Shown here: one piece after another, positions 11,456 through 23,225 of the stretch | Numbering within the stretch: the first letter of the stretch is position 1 | Layout: each line of letters starts with the position of its first letter | Origin: Siphonodentalium dalli | Lineage: Eukaryota > Mollusca > Scaphopoda > Gadilida > Siphonodentaliidae | Length of the DNA: 64,000 nt | Reading direction: 5' to 3' | Assembly: GCA_032622095.1 (NCBI GenBank) | Contig: CP136069.1 | Coordinates: 122,380,126 to 122,444,125 of the forward strand | Notes under the pieces: generated by a model | What the model was told of the DNA's origin: nothing | What the model saw: only the letters and a program-made list of their open reading frames with translations | Database searches by the model: none | Program-made: the position numbers and the translations under genes

Positions 11456-11676
11456 ACTTGATAGTTGCCCCTGGCGTATATCCAGTGGACGTTCCTGTAT
11501 GATATTCTCGTCGGCATATGTACCGATTTGGGCCCAGCATGCAGGTACGGTTGCGTTCGATTTCTATATTTCATGTGCCAGAGGAAGCTGTCCGAGTTCG
11601 ACTGATTCCAATCCACGGGGAACATTTCCGGAATGAATGTGAATCCTCCAGCATCCGGATATCGGGTCACCAGTAT
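11456..11676 (-). CDS. GT92 glycosyltransferase, exon 4 (C-terminal catalytic part)
   Basis: Acceptor TTACAG ends at 11677 and donor GTGAGT starts at 11455 (minus strand). The exon joins in phase 0 to the exon at 13863 and gives 73 residues, among them YPDAGGFTFIPEMFPVDW and later the GPKSVHMPTRISYRNVHW segment. The KSxxxPxxxxxxxVH pattern near the end is typical of the DUF23/GT92 C-terminal half. The exon ends with two bases of a codon (GT), so at least one more coding exon must follow below 11456. I looked in 7-11.4 kb on the minus strand and could not identify it; the gene is therefore 3'-incomplete here. Confidence 0.82.
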
Positions 11677-11944
11677 CTGTAATGTACACAATATATACAA
11701 CCATGAGACGACGTCGTGTTCACGTGGATGCATGCAGGCTCGAGAGTCCGGAACAAATACCAGGGAATCCCATTACTTTCAAAAAATATTACGCCAGTGC
11801 ATGTTATCCAACAACAAGTCTGTTCGGGGTCAATTAGAAGATAATTGCTTGGATTTCTGTTTGGCTGACATTTTTTTTTTTTGCGTATGACTTTCTGATA
11901 GTGTGTGTTCACCTATTATTTACGTAATACTATCAGGGCCACTG

Positions 11945-12165
11945 TTGACTAAAGCGACAAAACACGCGCGCAAAAAGCGATAAACATAGACGATATGATG
12001 TCGCACATTTTGTCGCTTCTGTCAATTTCTGAGCGCGACAAACCATGCGAGATTTCACCTGTTTTGTCGCGCGCCGGAAGAGACGAAACATGCGACACAT
12101 TTTGTTACAAAATTGCGCACATTTTGTCGCTTCTGTCGATTTTGTCGTGGGAAATAATTGCCAGT
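11945..12165. repeat. Cluster of GCGACAAAA / TTTTGTCGC palindromic motifs
   Basis: Within about 220 bp the motif TTTTGTCGC and its complement GCGACAAAA recur at least six times. A longer direct repeat, CACATTTTGTCGCTTCTGTC, occurs at about 12005 and 12119. It lies in the intron between GT92 exons 3 and 4. Looks like a small foldback or satellite-like array. Confidence 0.7.
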
Positions 12166-12169
12166 TACC

Positions 12170-13860
12170 GACATGGGCAATGAGTGTATTCTTGTCCTGG
12201 CAAAATGGAAATAGAATGGAGGCGTTCACTGGATTGTAGTTATAATGTAGCTTGTCACCTCCACCCCCCCCTTTCGGTGGCCAAAATTCAGGCCATATCC
12301 AGGCGGTACACGGTATTCATGCCGCCCTGTTAAGTGGCACGCATGGTAGACCAACTCTTCTCGGTCAACATCGGTTGAGATGATGCTGGTTTGGACCCCT
12401 CCCGTTACCCTTCTATAACCGACTGTATATGAACATATAATTAGAGGGCAGCCTTTCCCCAAGCTAATTTGATATCAAAAGACGTATATCAGAGGTCCGT
12501 TAAAGTCCAATGTCAAGGTAACGAGATATATAAAAAAAAACAATACATTAAACGATCGTATCATCACTTTACCTTTTTTCTATCGCGGTAAATGATATAT
12601 CATTTTGAAGACAGATTAATCGCAGACATGTCAGATGATTGATCACTTTCATGGGTTTACATGAATGCCCGGGCTCCAAGTGTACATGCAGTGAGTATTT
12701 TGAGTGAAAGTCCGTTATAAAAGAGCAACGTACCGGACTCGATCCAGAGAAACAGCATCACCCCAAACAATATAACAAAGCTGTTGTGGACAGAGAAGAT
12801 TAACATGCTGGATACATATGCCCCATTTATACTAAGGATTCAATAAGAAAAAAAGGCTGGTACGCAGCTTTTTTCGCATAATTGTTTTTTTTTTTCTTTA
12901 GAATTTTCCAGCCGATATGACATATTATGATGAAATTCAGACCAACACCTATTGGTATGGTCTCCCAAATCTGAAATGTTGAAGTGAGCTTCGAATCTTA
13001 GCAAAGAGAAAGAGTGGACACAGAGAAAGAGTAGACAAAGAAACGCTAATCAAGAGTAGAAAAAGAACTGCATACGGATATAGAGCATATGGGAGAGATG
13101 GAAGGTTACAATACACCAAATGATATGCATAGGCCTCAGTGTTAACAAATCCCGTTGCCCTGTATTGGCAGGAAACATTTGACCCTGCACGAGTATCAAC
13201 AATTGAAGAACGTCCTTTTAGACACACGAAAATGTTCCCAAAAGTACTTGTCAACGTACTGCGTCACACTGCAGTTTTGACAAACGTCACACTACCCTTA
13301 AAATGGAGAAAAAAATGACATCGAAAAAAACACCAACCACTCCCATAAATTATTCGCCAATTTGACAGCCGTAAACGTTAACCATGTGGCTATATTTGAT
13401 GTTTCTCGTCGGGAAACACGTTTGTGCATTTTTTCGTGGACTTTTCATCCATGTGTCATTGACCATTCAGCTGCCAGGATTTTTTTTATGCTGATCCTAG
13501 CTTGGGTGTCCCAGGGGAAATCACTCTACTAATTTGTATTTGGTATATTATAACCTGGAAAGAGAAAAAGTGAAAGTTATCCATAGATAGAAATACTATT
13601 TGATATTTTGACCAATAAAAGTTTCCAAGTTGGACAAATCTGTTATCACGTACATTTACAGACAGTGCATGGCGTGAAGTGTGATAACATGCCAATAATC
13701 TATTCAAACATCAGCTATTACACGTGGACTGGGAATGCAAATGCAATTTCTCATACTACTTCTCTGAATTCATTGATAATGAAATCGGGTACTGAATTGA
13801 GGTCCTGGGCAAAAACCAAACACTCACATGCATGAGGTCCTGAGCGAAAACAAAACACTC
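12170..13860. other. GT92 intron 3, rest
   Basis: No supported gene. It holds homopolymer A and T tracts (12530, 12885). It also holds a 35-bp tandem duplication at about 13800-13870 that copies the end of exon 3 and its splice donor. Confidence 0.5.
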
Positions 13861-13862
13861 AC

Positions 13863-14044
13863 TTGCATGAGGTCCTTTAGACTTCCTTTCCCGTGTTTCG
13901 ACACAACCAGTTCATCTAAATCGAATACGCCGACGTAAGAGTATCCAGACGTCCTCTCTAGGCAATCGACTATGGGCATCTGGATGTCCTGCCATAGCTG
14001 AGGGAGTCTTGCTGTCTTCTCGTCCACACCTCTGTTGGGACTGG
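13863..14044 (-). CDS. GT92 glycosyltransferase, exon 3 with DxD motif
   Basis: The minus-strand acceptor CTACAG ends at 14045 and the donor GTGAGTG starts at 13862. Two leading bases complete the codon left by exon 2 and give 60 residues. The key segment is SYVGVFDLDELVV: a DLDE (DxD-type) metal/nucleotide-sugar binding site after an aromatic strand, as expected in GT92 enzymes, preceded by a CLERTSGYSY stretch like their conserved cysteine-containing helix. The donor is duplicated: a second copy of the exon end plus GTGAGTG lies 35 nt downstream (GT at 13826-13827). Use of the second donor would shift the frame. Family function: Golgi/ER lumenal transfer of galactose or a related sugar to glycans; the actual substrate here is unknown. 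Confidence 0.85.
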
Positions 14045-14992
14045 CTGTAGCAGGTAAAATGATATGTTCGACTCAATCCTGTAGGAGAAAATGCCTCGAG
14101 TCAGTCTTATTGAAATACAGACTATTTAACAAGCTACGGGTTCCCGAGTCTGAAACATATCACCATCAACATATTACCGCCGCTAAAACAGCTTCACATG
14201 GCAATCCCTGATGTATGACGTCACCGCCACATTTCGCATTAAGATAGTTTTACGGTTGACAGATATCTCATTTCGGTTTCGTTTCCGCGAATAACAAATT
14301 CGGTGCTAACTGTTGAAATTCTTGGAAATATTTATTATATTCTCCTTGCTACGTGTTAATTGTAATATCTGGACTCTACAAAAACGCTTTTTAGTGTTTA
14401 ATTAGTTGTCAGAATCTAAATTTGCAATTGGGTGAATTTGGCAATTTGACAGAAAATGTATTATGCTATATTTAGCTATGTGGCGAATTTACTGTAATCG
14501 CGGTTACTGTATATGATGTCCGACCTTTGCCTGATTCGCTTCATCACTTATCCCACAATATTGCGATTGGCCGACACTGGCGTATTGCTTCTTGGTTGAC
14601 ATGGGATTCTCCGCTATTTGTTTCAGACTCTGGTACCGTAGCTAGCTTGTTCAATAGTATGTATTTCAATCCGAATGGCCTCGAGTATACTCCGCTTGTA
14701 AATATATTCCGAAAAAATATTTTAAATTTTCTGGAAAATGTTCTCGATTTTGTCCTTGTGCACGTATACATGTACACTTTATTTTAATGTTAATCGTGTT
14801 CATATTTGCAGCAATAAATCTTATCAGACTGTGTAAAGAGGACATTATGCTTATTTTCCGAATTCCACTTGCATAACCACAGCGACCGACTATGAACTGT
14901 GACATTCGCCTCAAAGCCATGGCATTAAAGGGCATTTCTTTAAAATATATCTTTAAAATTTCAACAATACTATACGCGTAGGAATGACCCAC

Positions 14993-15775
14993 CTTTAATT
15001 GCGCCTGAAATCTCATACAGGACGATCTCCAACAGCCCTCGCTCCGTATAATGAGAGAGCAGATTGAGTGTTAATTTGCTGCTAATGTTCAAGACATACA
15101 TGAAGATTCTGTCAACTCCAACTAGATCGTAGTATTCAAGTATCTCAACCAGCCGCCTGTGATCCAATGTCCCGTACGCAGGTTGTATGCACACCGCCAT
15201 TTTGTTTTCCTCGTGCTTTATACGCATGGCGGTGATGTAATCTTGAGGATCATCTGGACAGTCCGCTGTTGTCAAGGTAACAAGATGGGGTTCGAAACTG
15301 CTCCAAAACGAACACGTAAACTGAGTCACAAGCAGCTCCGAGTTACCACCCCATAATTTAAAGACTGATATATTCTTTGCGTCGCCATGAAGTTGTGGTT
15401 TACTGGTGTTCCAAAACGAGCTGCAACATTTGAATTTCGTATTCGAGTTTCTTGTCCCGTCTAATGCGTTTATAACCACAGTTGTGTTGTGTGGGTTAGA
15501 GTGGCGCGGGCTGACCATTGCAGACCAGATATATGTCGGTTGGTTGTGGATCTTGCGCATCACTCTCAGAAACTCCCCATCAGTCGTCCTAAATGCTTTG
15601 TCCAACATTTGCAGTTGCCTGGGAATTTCCTGAAGGAGGCGTACTCTCTGAAATTTTAAGGAAAATTGACACATGAGACCACCATCACCATTTCCGTACA
15701 CAGGATTCCTGGTGTTTTCGAGCGTTATATATGCGGCGGATTCCGACTTCATTACACTGTAAATCCATGTGTTAA
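14993..15775 (-). CDS. GT92 glycosyltransferase, exon 2 (stem and N-terminal catalytic region)
   Basis: A 783-nt exon, open throughout, phase 1 in and phase 1 out. Acceptor ...CAAATAG ends at 15776; donor GTGGGTC follows 14993. It starts with VNTWIYSV, which extends the membrane segment of exon 1, then a stem (KSESAAYITLENTRN), then NQPTYIWSAMVSPRH, the YIWSA.xD/xxR-like entry to the GT92 domain, and ends with AVCIQPAYGTLDHRRLVEIL and YDLVGVDRIFMYVLN. These match the family pattern of a CvpPlyG strand followed by a helix and a LGVdhfyfY strand. The first bases of the exon resemble the AACACT palindrome array that fills the adjacent intron, so the exact acceptor is less certain; an alternative at 15644-15652 would drop about 41 residues. 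Likely a type II Golgi enzyme. Confidence 0.85.
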
Positions 15776-15985
15776 CTATTTGAACACGAAAAATGTAACA
15801 AATAATTAACACATTAATGTGTTCAAATTTATAACAAATGCGTTAAAAACATTAACACTGGTGTTAATTTTTTTAACACATAATGGCATTCAAAATTACT
15901 TACACTAGCGTTCAAATTTTTAACGCCAGTGTTCAAAACTTTAACGCTAGTGTTCAAAATAGTTAACACTGGTGTTAAAAATAGT
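15776..15985. repeat. Array of palindromic TTAACACTGGTGTTAA-like motifs
   Basis: About ten copies or half-copies of a near-perfect palindrome, in forms such as ATTAACACTGGTGTTAAT, TTTAACGCCAGTGTTCAAAA, TTTAACGCTAGTGTTCAAAA and GTTAACACTGGTGTTAAAAA, spaced about 20-30 bp. The array touches the splice acceptor of GT92 exon 2, whose TTCAAATAG/TTAACAC junction is itself motif-like. Confidence 0.85.
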
Positions 15986-15989
15986 TTCG

Positions 15990-18410
15990 TTGCCCATTTC
16001 ATGCCCGTCGGGTTTATAGAATAGATCAACACCAAGATAATATTGTAATTTCGTATTGTTAATAAATCCATATGATTTCAGTTGACACAATATATAACCA
16101 CTGTCAAGATAGGCAGAAACATAACAGCTACATAATTATAGACCAAAATGTTCCCGAAGATCCCGAATTACTGTACATTTTATTTTACAGTGTATCGATC
16201 GCCCCTGGCTGCCCGTCCGTCACGAAACGCTAATATATAATCAAGCCATGTGAGCTTTGGATAGATTTTTGCGAGACAAACATACCGTCTGGGTAATATA
16301 TGTTAGGTATAATATCTATATTTAAAAAAACCTGTGCAAGTTTTATGAATTGGTCTGGCTAAAACGATCCCGTAACAGAAGTATTGATAGCATATATATC
16401 GTGCATGAGATACGTGGAGTGCATGGGATTGATTATATAGGATTATTTTTCCATGACGGCCATGGGTGGTTGCTGTGTGAGGGATCCGGAAGTCCTGCAC
16501 ACCAAACAGCCGTAAAATGGCACTTCCCCCCATCCAAATGCAGTTATGGAACTACTGATGTTGCAATGATTGTTATTTGGCTGCAGACGTGCCATGATGT
16601 ACTGGTGTATGAAATGTGAGGATATCTGCAAAACCCGAAGTAGTGTCGATTTTGACTTAACTGGCTACCATGATGAGCAGAGTTATTGGGCATTTCGGCA
16701 ATCAGTTTTTTAGTTTGTTGGCGGACACCAGTGAATGCAGCAATTCCCTTATCCCCATATGAAGAAGCTAGTTAAATTTGTGTCGGTAATTTGACAATCT
16801 TCGATTGTGATGGCCGTTTTGGACGCCATCTTAAAACATATGTCAAATATGAAGTGCCAGATGCTGTATATATATCGTCAGTTGTGTCTCGTGTCACAAC
16901 ATGCGCCTCAAAAATAAGAAATACCTCCCTGTAAAACGTGAATCTCACGCATCAGCCTTTGGTAGTAATATGTGTTCAGTTCAAATATATATATAATCAT
17001 TCCACACACAAAAATGAATAAAAATTGAATAAATATGAAATAGTTGACAAAAAGGTGAACATGTGCGATTTTATGAATTTACGAATTCTGGACCAGTATT
17101 CACGTGTAGTTTTTCCACACCACTGTCAAAATTTATTCAAAATGTTGTAAAATTTTCAGAAATTAGTAAAATTTACCATTTTTCACTATTTTTCCAAAAT
17201 TTTCAACTTATAACTTATTCGGACAAGGTTGTTTATAATTCCCCTTCATCGCTCACTACAGTGTTTAATTGTATGACCCTCAAGCCTTCTTGATATGCGG
17301 CATTCAGAGTGTAAAATATACAATACATTTTTTCTGAGAAAATTATATTTTAGGGGGTGGGGTAACGTTTATGCTGACAGCGCATTTTCGCAGAAATACA
17401 ATTGCCATTCTATCATCCAAATTGTTTACTATGTCTTTGGGGCAATTGTTGATAAATGTTGCGGGTCAATAGGCTGTGTTGTTCGCAAGTTATCGCCAAT
17501 TATATGGGACACTATTTTTCAGAAACCAAGTAATTTTTCGCAATTTTAAAATGTTTATCGCAATATTTTCGAACTATAAATTGGTCCAGTGTTGTATCTC
17601 ATGTTGTTTTATGGTGATTTATAATTAACATAAACGATGTTGTGTTCATTTTGTAACCACAATATGTCTTTTTATATGCAGACACTTGTACTCTATGAAA
17701 ACTTTATTTTAATTTAGGGGTAAGAGTTGTCTTCCATGAAAAATCTATTTTGGGACACATTCTGAACCAAAATCGGATGCGTCATATTATGACCTTTAAT
17801 TTGATATATAAAAACCTTTGAGGGGGTGAAGCCAACTTCTAAACTAGAGACTTAATGAGAATTGGCCCACGGACTAATATCCTCAGAAATATCAGGGGTG
17901 TTCATAATAGGACTATCATATGCTTGTGCAATCAAACTTACCCGCCCTGACGCAGCTATTTGGTACATCATGGTTGTCTGGTATAATTGACCTGTAACAA
18001 ATGTTATATATCTATCATCTGAGCTTGTTGCGAAAAAAATTCACAAACGTCGGAAAAATACATTGTACTTAATGTTTGTTATATATCAAAATGTCCCTAT
18101 TTTAAGGGTCAGACGAAAGTTTTGCCCAAATTTCCTGGTATTTTAAAATGGATTTTCTCAATATTCTGCCAGGAATTTCTTTGCGAAATTTGGTACGAGC
18201 GATTATTGTGACACAATATTTAAGAAGCATTGGATATTATAACCTCATTTACTTTACTTTTATGGCATGAACAATATTCTAAATTTCACGGTTTTCAGGT
18301 ACCAAGAAATTCTGTAAAATATATTTGTTTTCAAAAGTGCAGTTCATATATCCATCATATCATATGAGAGGATACTTAATTATTCTTGATTCCTGAAATT
18401 TAGTGATTAT
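15990..18410. other. GT92 intron 1, proximal part; no supported gene
   Basis: AT-rich sequence with short open frames on both strands (16303-16631 region, 17063-17549) that overlap one another and lack domains or convincing exon borders. Nothing else identified. Confidence 0.4.
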
Positions 18411-18412
18411 TT

Positions 18413-18561
18413 AGGAGATAAACACATACCCTGTTGAGTTGTACATTCTGGGATTCGAGCATGAAAACAGTTTGTGAACGAGCCGGCTTGCCGGCGAGTT
18501 CACAAACTGTTTTCATGCTCGAATCCCAGAATGTACAACGAAACAGGGTACGTTTATCTCC
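18413..18561. mobile_element. Foldback hairpin element (~149 bp)
   Basis: Arms of roughly 65-70 bp: GGAGATAAACACATACCCTG at the left end is mirrored by CAGGGTACGTTTATCTCC at the right end. The inner arms GTACATTCTGGGATTCGAGC and ATGAAAACAGTTTGTGAAC have exact inverse partners. The loop is GCCGGCTTGCCGGC-like. No clear target-site duplication. Confidence 0.85.
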
Positions 18562-18727
18562 ATTGTAATTCAATCTAGCAAGGAATTTGCAAAAAAAACT
18601 GTATAAAAACTATCATTTAGTCATTTTCATGACACGAATCGAGACTTTCATTTCGCCGTTGTCACCGTGCACAAATCATTGGGTTTGTTCATTGCGTTAC
18701 TCGGAACACTGCTCCGTAACCATTTCC

Positions 18728-18960
18728 TGTGGGGCGGGATGGCTCGTTTCGCTACTCCGTTCTGCGTCGATGAAATTGTACCGTGTCACATTCAGATTTG
18801 ATGCACGCTGAAGCGGCCGATGAACGGTATCTATAGACAACGCGCGGTGTGCTCGTTTCGCTACTCGTTCTGCGCCGATGAAATTTGACCGTGCTACATT
18901 CAGATTTGATGCACGCTGTAGCGGCCGATGTCGGTGAATCGACAACGAAAGTTAGCCGCT
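18728..18960. repeat. ~105-bp tandem duplication
   Basis: The segment GCTCGTTTCGCTACTC, TTCTGCGTCGATGAAATT, ACATTCAGATTTGATGCACG, AAGCGGCCGATG at 18739-18830 is repeated at 18850-18932 with about 10 percent change. Open frames across it on the minus strand are repeat translations. Confidence 0.85.
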
Positions 18961-19364
18961 CTCGGCCAATCAGAATGCTTGATTTTAGTGACAAATACTC
19001 AATTGAATTACAATTTCATTTAGAAAGGCATTTGATAATGTTCATGTCATGCCTGTTGATCAAAGAAAAATTGGGTTGAGATGAGTTGTGGGTCATGGGT
19101 TCATAACCAAGTTATCTCTTAACACTGTGGCCTAATTGCAGTCAATTGCGCCCTGTGTGAGTGGACCACACTGTATATTAACATTTGTTTTCATTGGGCT
19201 GGAATATTTGTGACTGCTTTATTCTTCATTATAATATATGGGGGTATGATTCTGTATTATGCAAATATCTAGCTCGACGTTATGATACAAATGAAGCCTC
19301 CTCTATAGAGCCAAGAGAATAAACTATTTGGTAATTTGCGTGAAATTATTATTTATTCTGGCAG

Positions 19365-19482
19365 TTCTTGGTACCGAAAGGGACAAAAAATGTGGACGGT
19401 TCAGATTCGTCACAAAGTAATTTTAAGCCAATGACATCCCCTGCAGAGTCGGCTAAAACGAAGAAACGTACTTCCAAGACAA
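19365..19482 (+). CDS. Candidate internal exon, unknown gene
   Basis: On the plus strand a pyrimidine-rich acceptor (TTTATTCTGGCAG) is followed by a 118-nt open segment and a canonical donor (GTATGT at 19483). The translation, starting FLVPKGTKNVDGSDSSQSNF and ending in a KTKKRTSKT basic run, is hydrophilic and looks like a disordered or nuclear-protein linker. No neighbouring exon was found, and the opposite strand carries the long GT92 intron. It could also be chance. Confidence 0.3.
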
Positions 19483-19798
19483 GTATGTCTTGTTCCACTG
19501 CAAATACGGTAGTTACCACTTATTTTGTTGCCGTCAGTGGAAGATCCACATCAATACGCCAAAATTGTACATGTACTATTTATCACCGGTGTCCTCAGAC
19601 TTCTGGCATCCTCGTAGCTGATACACCGCTAGTGTGCATCAGTCTATGTTTGGACTACCTCCGTCTACATCAATAACAAGAAATTAAATCCGTGACACTT
19701 TTTTTCACTTTTGATCTCCAATCCAAGCTCCCATTGGTCAATCTACTGACCAGGCCATATTTATTTTTAAAACAACCATAAATTTCCTGATTTTCTGG

Positions 19799-22267
19799 AC
19801 ATGTGTAAGGGCAGCCGTTTGGTCGGAAAATACGTCAAATAAAACTTAATAGTGGATTTTTTAATTAATTGCATGCATCACGCATTCACTATAGGTATAT
19901 TCCATTCTAATAGCAATATTTTCTAATTCAATATATTATTTCCCAACCAATGGTGTTCACTTCCAAACCAATAGTCTTTCTTATATTCAATATGAGACAA
20001 TTTCATTCTTATATATCTTGTCCTAATCAATGTTGATCGACGCACAATTATTCTATTTCAATTCAGTAGTACTCACGTTCCAACCAATATGTAAAAACAA
20101 ATTATAATACAGCAATTATACATTCTAATACAACTATCGCACATTTAATGTACGTCAATTTTGTTTTATTAACATTTCAATCCACATAGGCCAACCACTG
20201 TGTAGTGTGTAGGAACTGTTACATCGGAAGTTGTTCTACCGCCGGTTTGTGGTGGTTCAGAAGATCTAGTTTCTGTATTAACTTGTCGCCAATTCTGCTT
20301 AATGATTTGAATGATATAGGCACGATAAAATGATAATTTATTGTGGAACAATTTCTGAATGTCATAAAATTGTGTGTAAAAACTGTAACTATTGAATGAA
20401 TAGTCTAATTGCTAATAAATCATATTAACAAAGATAGATCACCAATAAAGAGCGTTTATTATCAGCTTAGAAGATATGTGGATCAATATAGCTAATGTTT
20501 GTACCCGAATCCAACAATTACATAAATAAATATTGAATTAACTTGATAAAGACAATTATTGAAATAGATATTGAAGTTGCCAGAATTTTTGCATAACAAA
20601 CAGCGTTTACTCTCAACATTTCATGTGGAATATAAACCTTTTTCAGCCTATTTTGGTGAATTTCATTGTCATAATTATCAAAGAGTGTCTCAGTATTAGC
20701 CTCAGCATTTATATGCGCAGGCTATCACCAACACTGACGTCTACAATTTAGAGCCTTTACTATTGTATAATTTCTTTGTGAATCGTAAACCAATATTTGG
20801 TTATTTTATGCCGATATATTTAGATTTATATCACTAGCCATATTAATTAATACACTAGCCCCACCTGAATAAAGAGGGTTCATTATATAATTGAATTATA
20901 TAAGCTACCAGCAGTCCTTGTATTTAATTAATAAGTGGTATTCCCCATATACCCAAAAAGAGCATTTAATCAGTATAGGGCATATGCCATTGTGTGTGCT
21001 CTGAACTAAACAACTTATTTCTACAGCAAATGGCGTTTAATTAACCCTATGTAAAATCACCAATTATTTATGTGTTATAAATGTCAGTTTGTATAGTCCA
21101 CCGACTGTGTCCAATATTAAATACAGGCTCTGTAGTTTATTCATTATTGTGATAATCGTACTTTTTAATTTTATTTTCTATTGCATTTGCATAACAGAAA
21201 CGTCGAAAATTATGTTTAATGTTTCCAATCAAAACAGATTTACATTAATATACCATGCGTCAAATGCGTAGACTAACATTGAAACCAAACTTACAAAATG
21301 AATCAAAGTTTCGACCGCAATAGCATAGCAAGGGGAAAACTCTATTTTTAGATCAAATCGTAAATGTCGCAAAGGTCAGGTTGGCGACGACTCATTCAAT
21401 ATCAAACTTCCTGCGGTTGGAGGAACCACATATTATAAATATATTACGTGGAGGAACTCGGTTCATGTGACATCGTAATATATACATAGACTAAATAGAT
21501 CGTGGGTTGCCACCACGATTATACCTTACGCAGCGATCTCTAGTGTATATTGGTTTTATATCGACTCATATTCGTTCGGGCTTTGGCTGTTAGATTTTCA
21601 TGGACTCCTGTTAGTGTCGTATTGTCGCATATTGATAGAAATGCTATTAAAACGAAATCGACGTATATTAAATGTGCCATAGCTGTAGTAGAATAAGTAA
21701 TTGACTTAATAATTTATCTATTCTGTATTAGAAGTGTGTTTTTACATATTGGTTGGAATATGAATACTATTGGATTTAAATAAAGTTAATACAGAAACTA
21801 GATCTTATGAACCATCACAAACCGGCGATAGAACGACTTCCGATGTAACAGTTCCTACACAGTGGTAGGCCTATGTGGATAGAAATGTTAATAAAATGAA
21901 ATTGACGTATATTAAATGTGCGATAGCTGTATTAAAATGTATAACTGCTGTATTATAATTTGTTTTTACATAATGGTTGGAACATGAGTACTACTGAATT
22001 GGAATAGAATAAATGTGCGTCGATCAATATTGATTTGAAAACGATATAATATATTAGAATGAAATTGTCTCATATTGAATATAAGAAAGAATTTTGGTAT
22101 GGAAATGAACACCATTGCTTGGGAAATAATATATTGATTTAGAAAAGATTGCTATTAGAATTGAATATACCTATATTAAATGCTTGGTGCATGCAATTAG
22201 TTAAACAATCCACCATTAATTTTTTTTTATTTGACGTATTGCGGACCAAAAGGCTGCCCACACATGT
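19799..22267. mobile_element. 2.47-kb non-autonomous element with ~490-bp terminal inverted repeats
   Basis: The left arm (19799-20284) and right arm (about 21780-22267) are inverse copies at roughly 85-90 percent. Left start ACATGTGTAAGGGCAGCC matches right end GGCTGCCCACACATGT; AATACGTCAAAT, AATTGCATGCA, CATATTGAATATAAGAAAG and TAGATCTGAACC-type stretches pair along the arms. Each arm contains internal ~45-bp subrepeats (TTTTTACATATTGGTTGGAA variants). The 1.5-kb centre (20285-21780) has no long ORF, so no transposase. I could not define a target-site duplication. A fragment of the same family sits at 2880-2946. Confidence 0.88.
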
Positions 22268-22805
22268 GCATGTTCATTTCGGAAAACCCCATATGGACTT
22301 CCTGTTGTTGGCACACATGTCACAGACTTTGGATTAATGTCATTGTTTCTGGATTATCCATTCCTAAAAAAAGTAAGATTACACCAGTTAGAACCTTTAG
22401 TGACCTATATGAAAATATCGAGGCTTATTTTGTTGGTATTTTGTAGTAAATTTTGTTCGTTTATATACCACTTAGTATGGCAATGCGATACACCAGGGGC
22501 TACCATTGATGAATAGAATCAGCCTCATAAGATATAGATGACAATAAAATGAATGCTCTTTATCAGTGTTTATTGTCTCATGTCCAGCGTATTCTGGGCA
22601 GAAAATGGATATGATCGAAAATGAAGTTTGCTGTTTGTTACCCACATGTCACAAGGCATAGAAGTTGTAGAACCGTACTTGTTTCTTAACGTGTCGTTTG
22701 TGTGTTATAAAGGATATATTTCAAATTTAATGTGTAAACTTTATATTTACACAACGTTTAATCGGTGATTCTTATAGGGACCTGGGGACTGTGGAAAATA
22801 CTCAC

Positions 22806-22941
22806 CGATTAGCAGAAAGAACCCAAGAAGGAGGATTGTTAACAACGTTGATCCCCGCCGCATGCCACTTGTTTGATTGGAAGATGCTTCCGTGGACACA
22901 CTTTTCTCCGGAAACACTCCTGGCGGGAAGTCGCGCGTCAT
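22806..22941 (-). CDS. GT92 glycosyltransferase, exon 1 (cytosolic tail and signal anchor)
   Basis: Start codon at 22941 (minus), chosen because it gives a short hydrophilic N-terminus (MTRDFPPGVFPEKSV...) followed by MRRGSTLLTILLLGFFLLI, a type II signal anchor with basic residues on the cytosolic side. A second in-frame ATG-like start upstream (22980) would add 13 residues. The donor GTGAGTATT starts at 22805; the one leftover base (G) plus TT of exon 2 restores a Val and prolongs the hydrophobic stretch, which is why I link it to the exon at 15775 across a 7-kb intron. Linkage is by phase and protein logic, not by transcript data. Confidence 0.7.
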
Positions 22942-22980
22942 GAATATTGTCTTCAAAATGTCCTTAAATGTGTAACACAC

Positions 22981-23222
22981 TCAGTCGGGCGGATTTAGGT
23001 CACGAGCGTGGGTTTATCCGTGAACGAGGGTGGTGTTTACACTGGCTGGATGATCTTTAAGCAACGCAATCATGCACTGACACGGGCGTGGATTAACCGT
23101 GAACGAAGGTGGTGTTTACACTGGCTAGATGATTGATATATAAGCGATGCAATCATTGACATGAGTGTTGGTTAACCGTGAACGAAGGTGGCGTTTACAC
23201 TGGCGGGGTGATTTATAATTGA
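22981..23222. repeat. Three ~75-85-bp tandem units upstream of GT92 exon 1
   Basis: ACCGTGAACGAAGGTGG followed by TGTTTACACTGGCT recurs at about 23020, 23097 and 23175. Each copy is followed by a GATGAT...GCAATCAT spacer except the last, which runs into the satellite. It lies just 5' of the GT92 start and could include its promoter. Confidence 0.85.
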
Positions 23223-23225
23223 CGG

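Noticed and set aside
18697-18994. Minus frames with internally repeated peptide (RPLQRASNLN)
   Set aside because: The peptide repeat simply reflects the ~105-bp DNA duplication.
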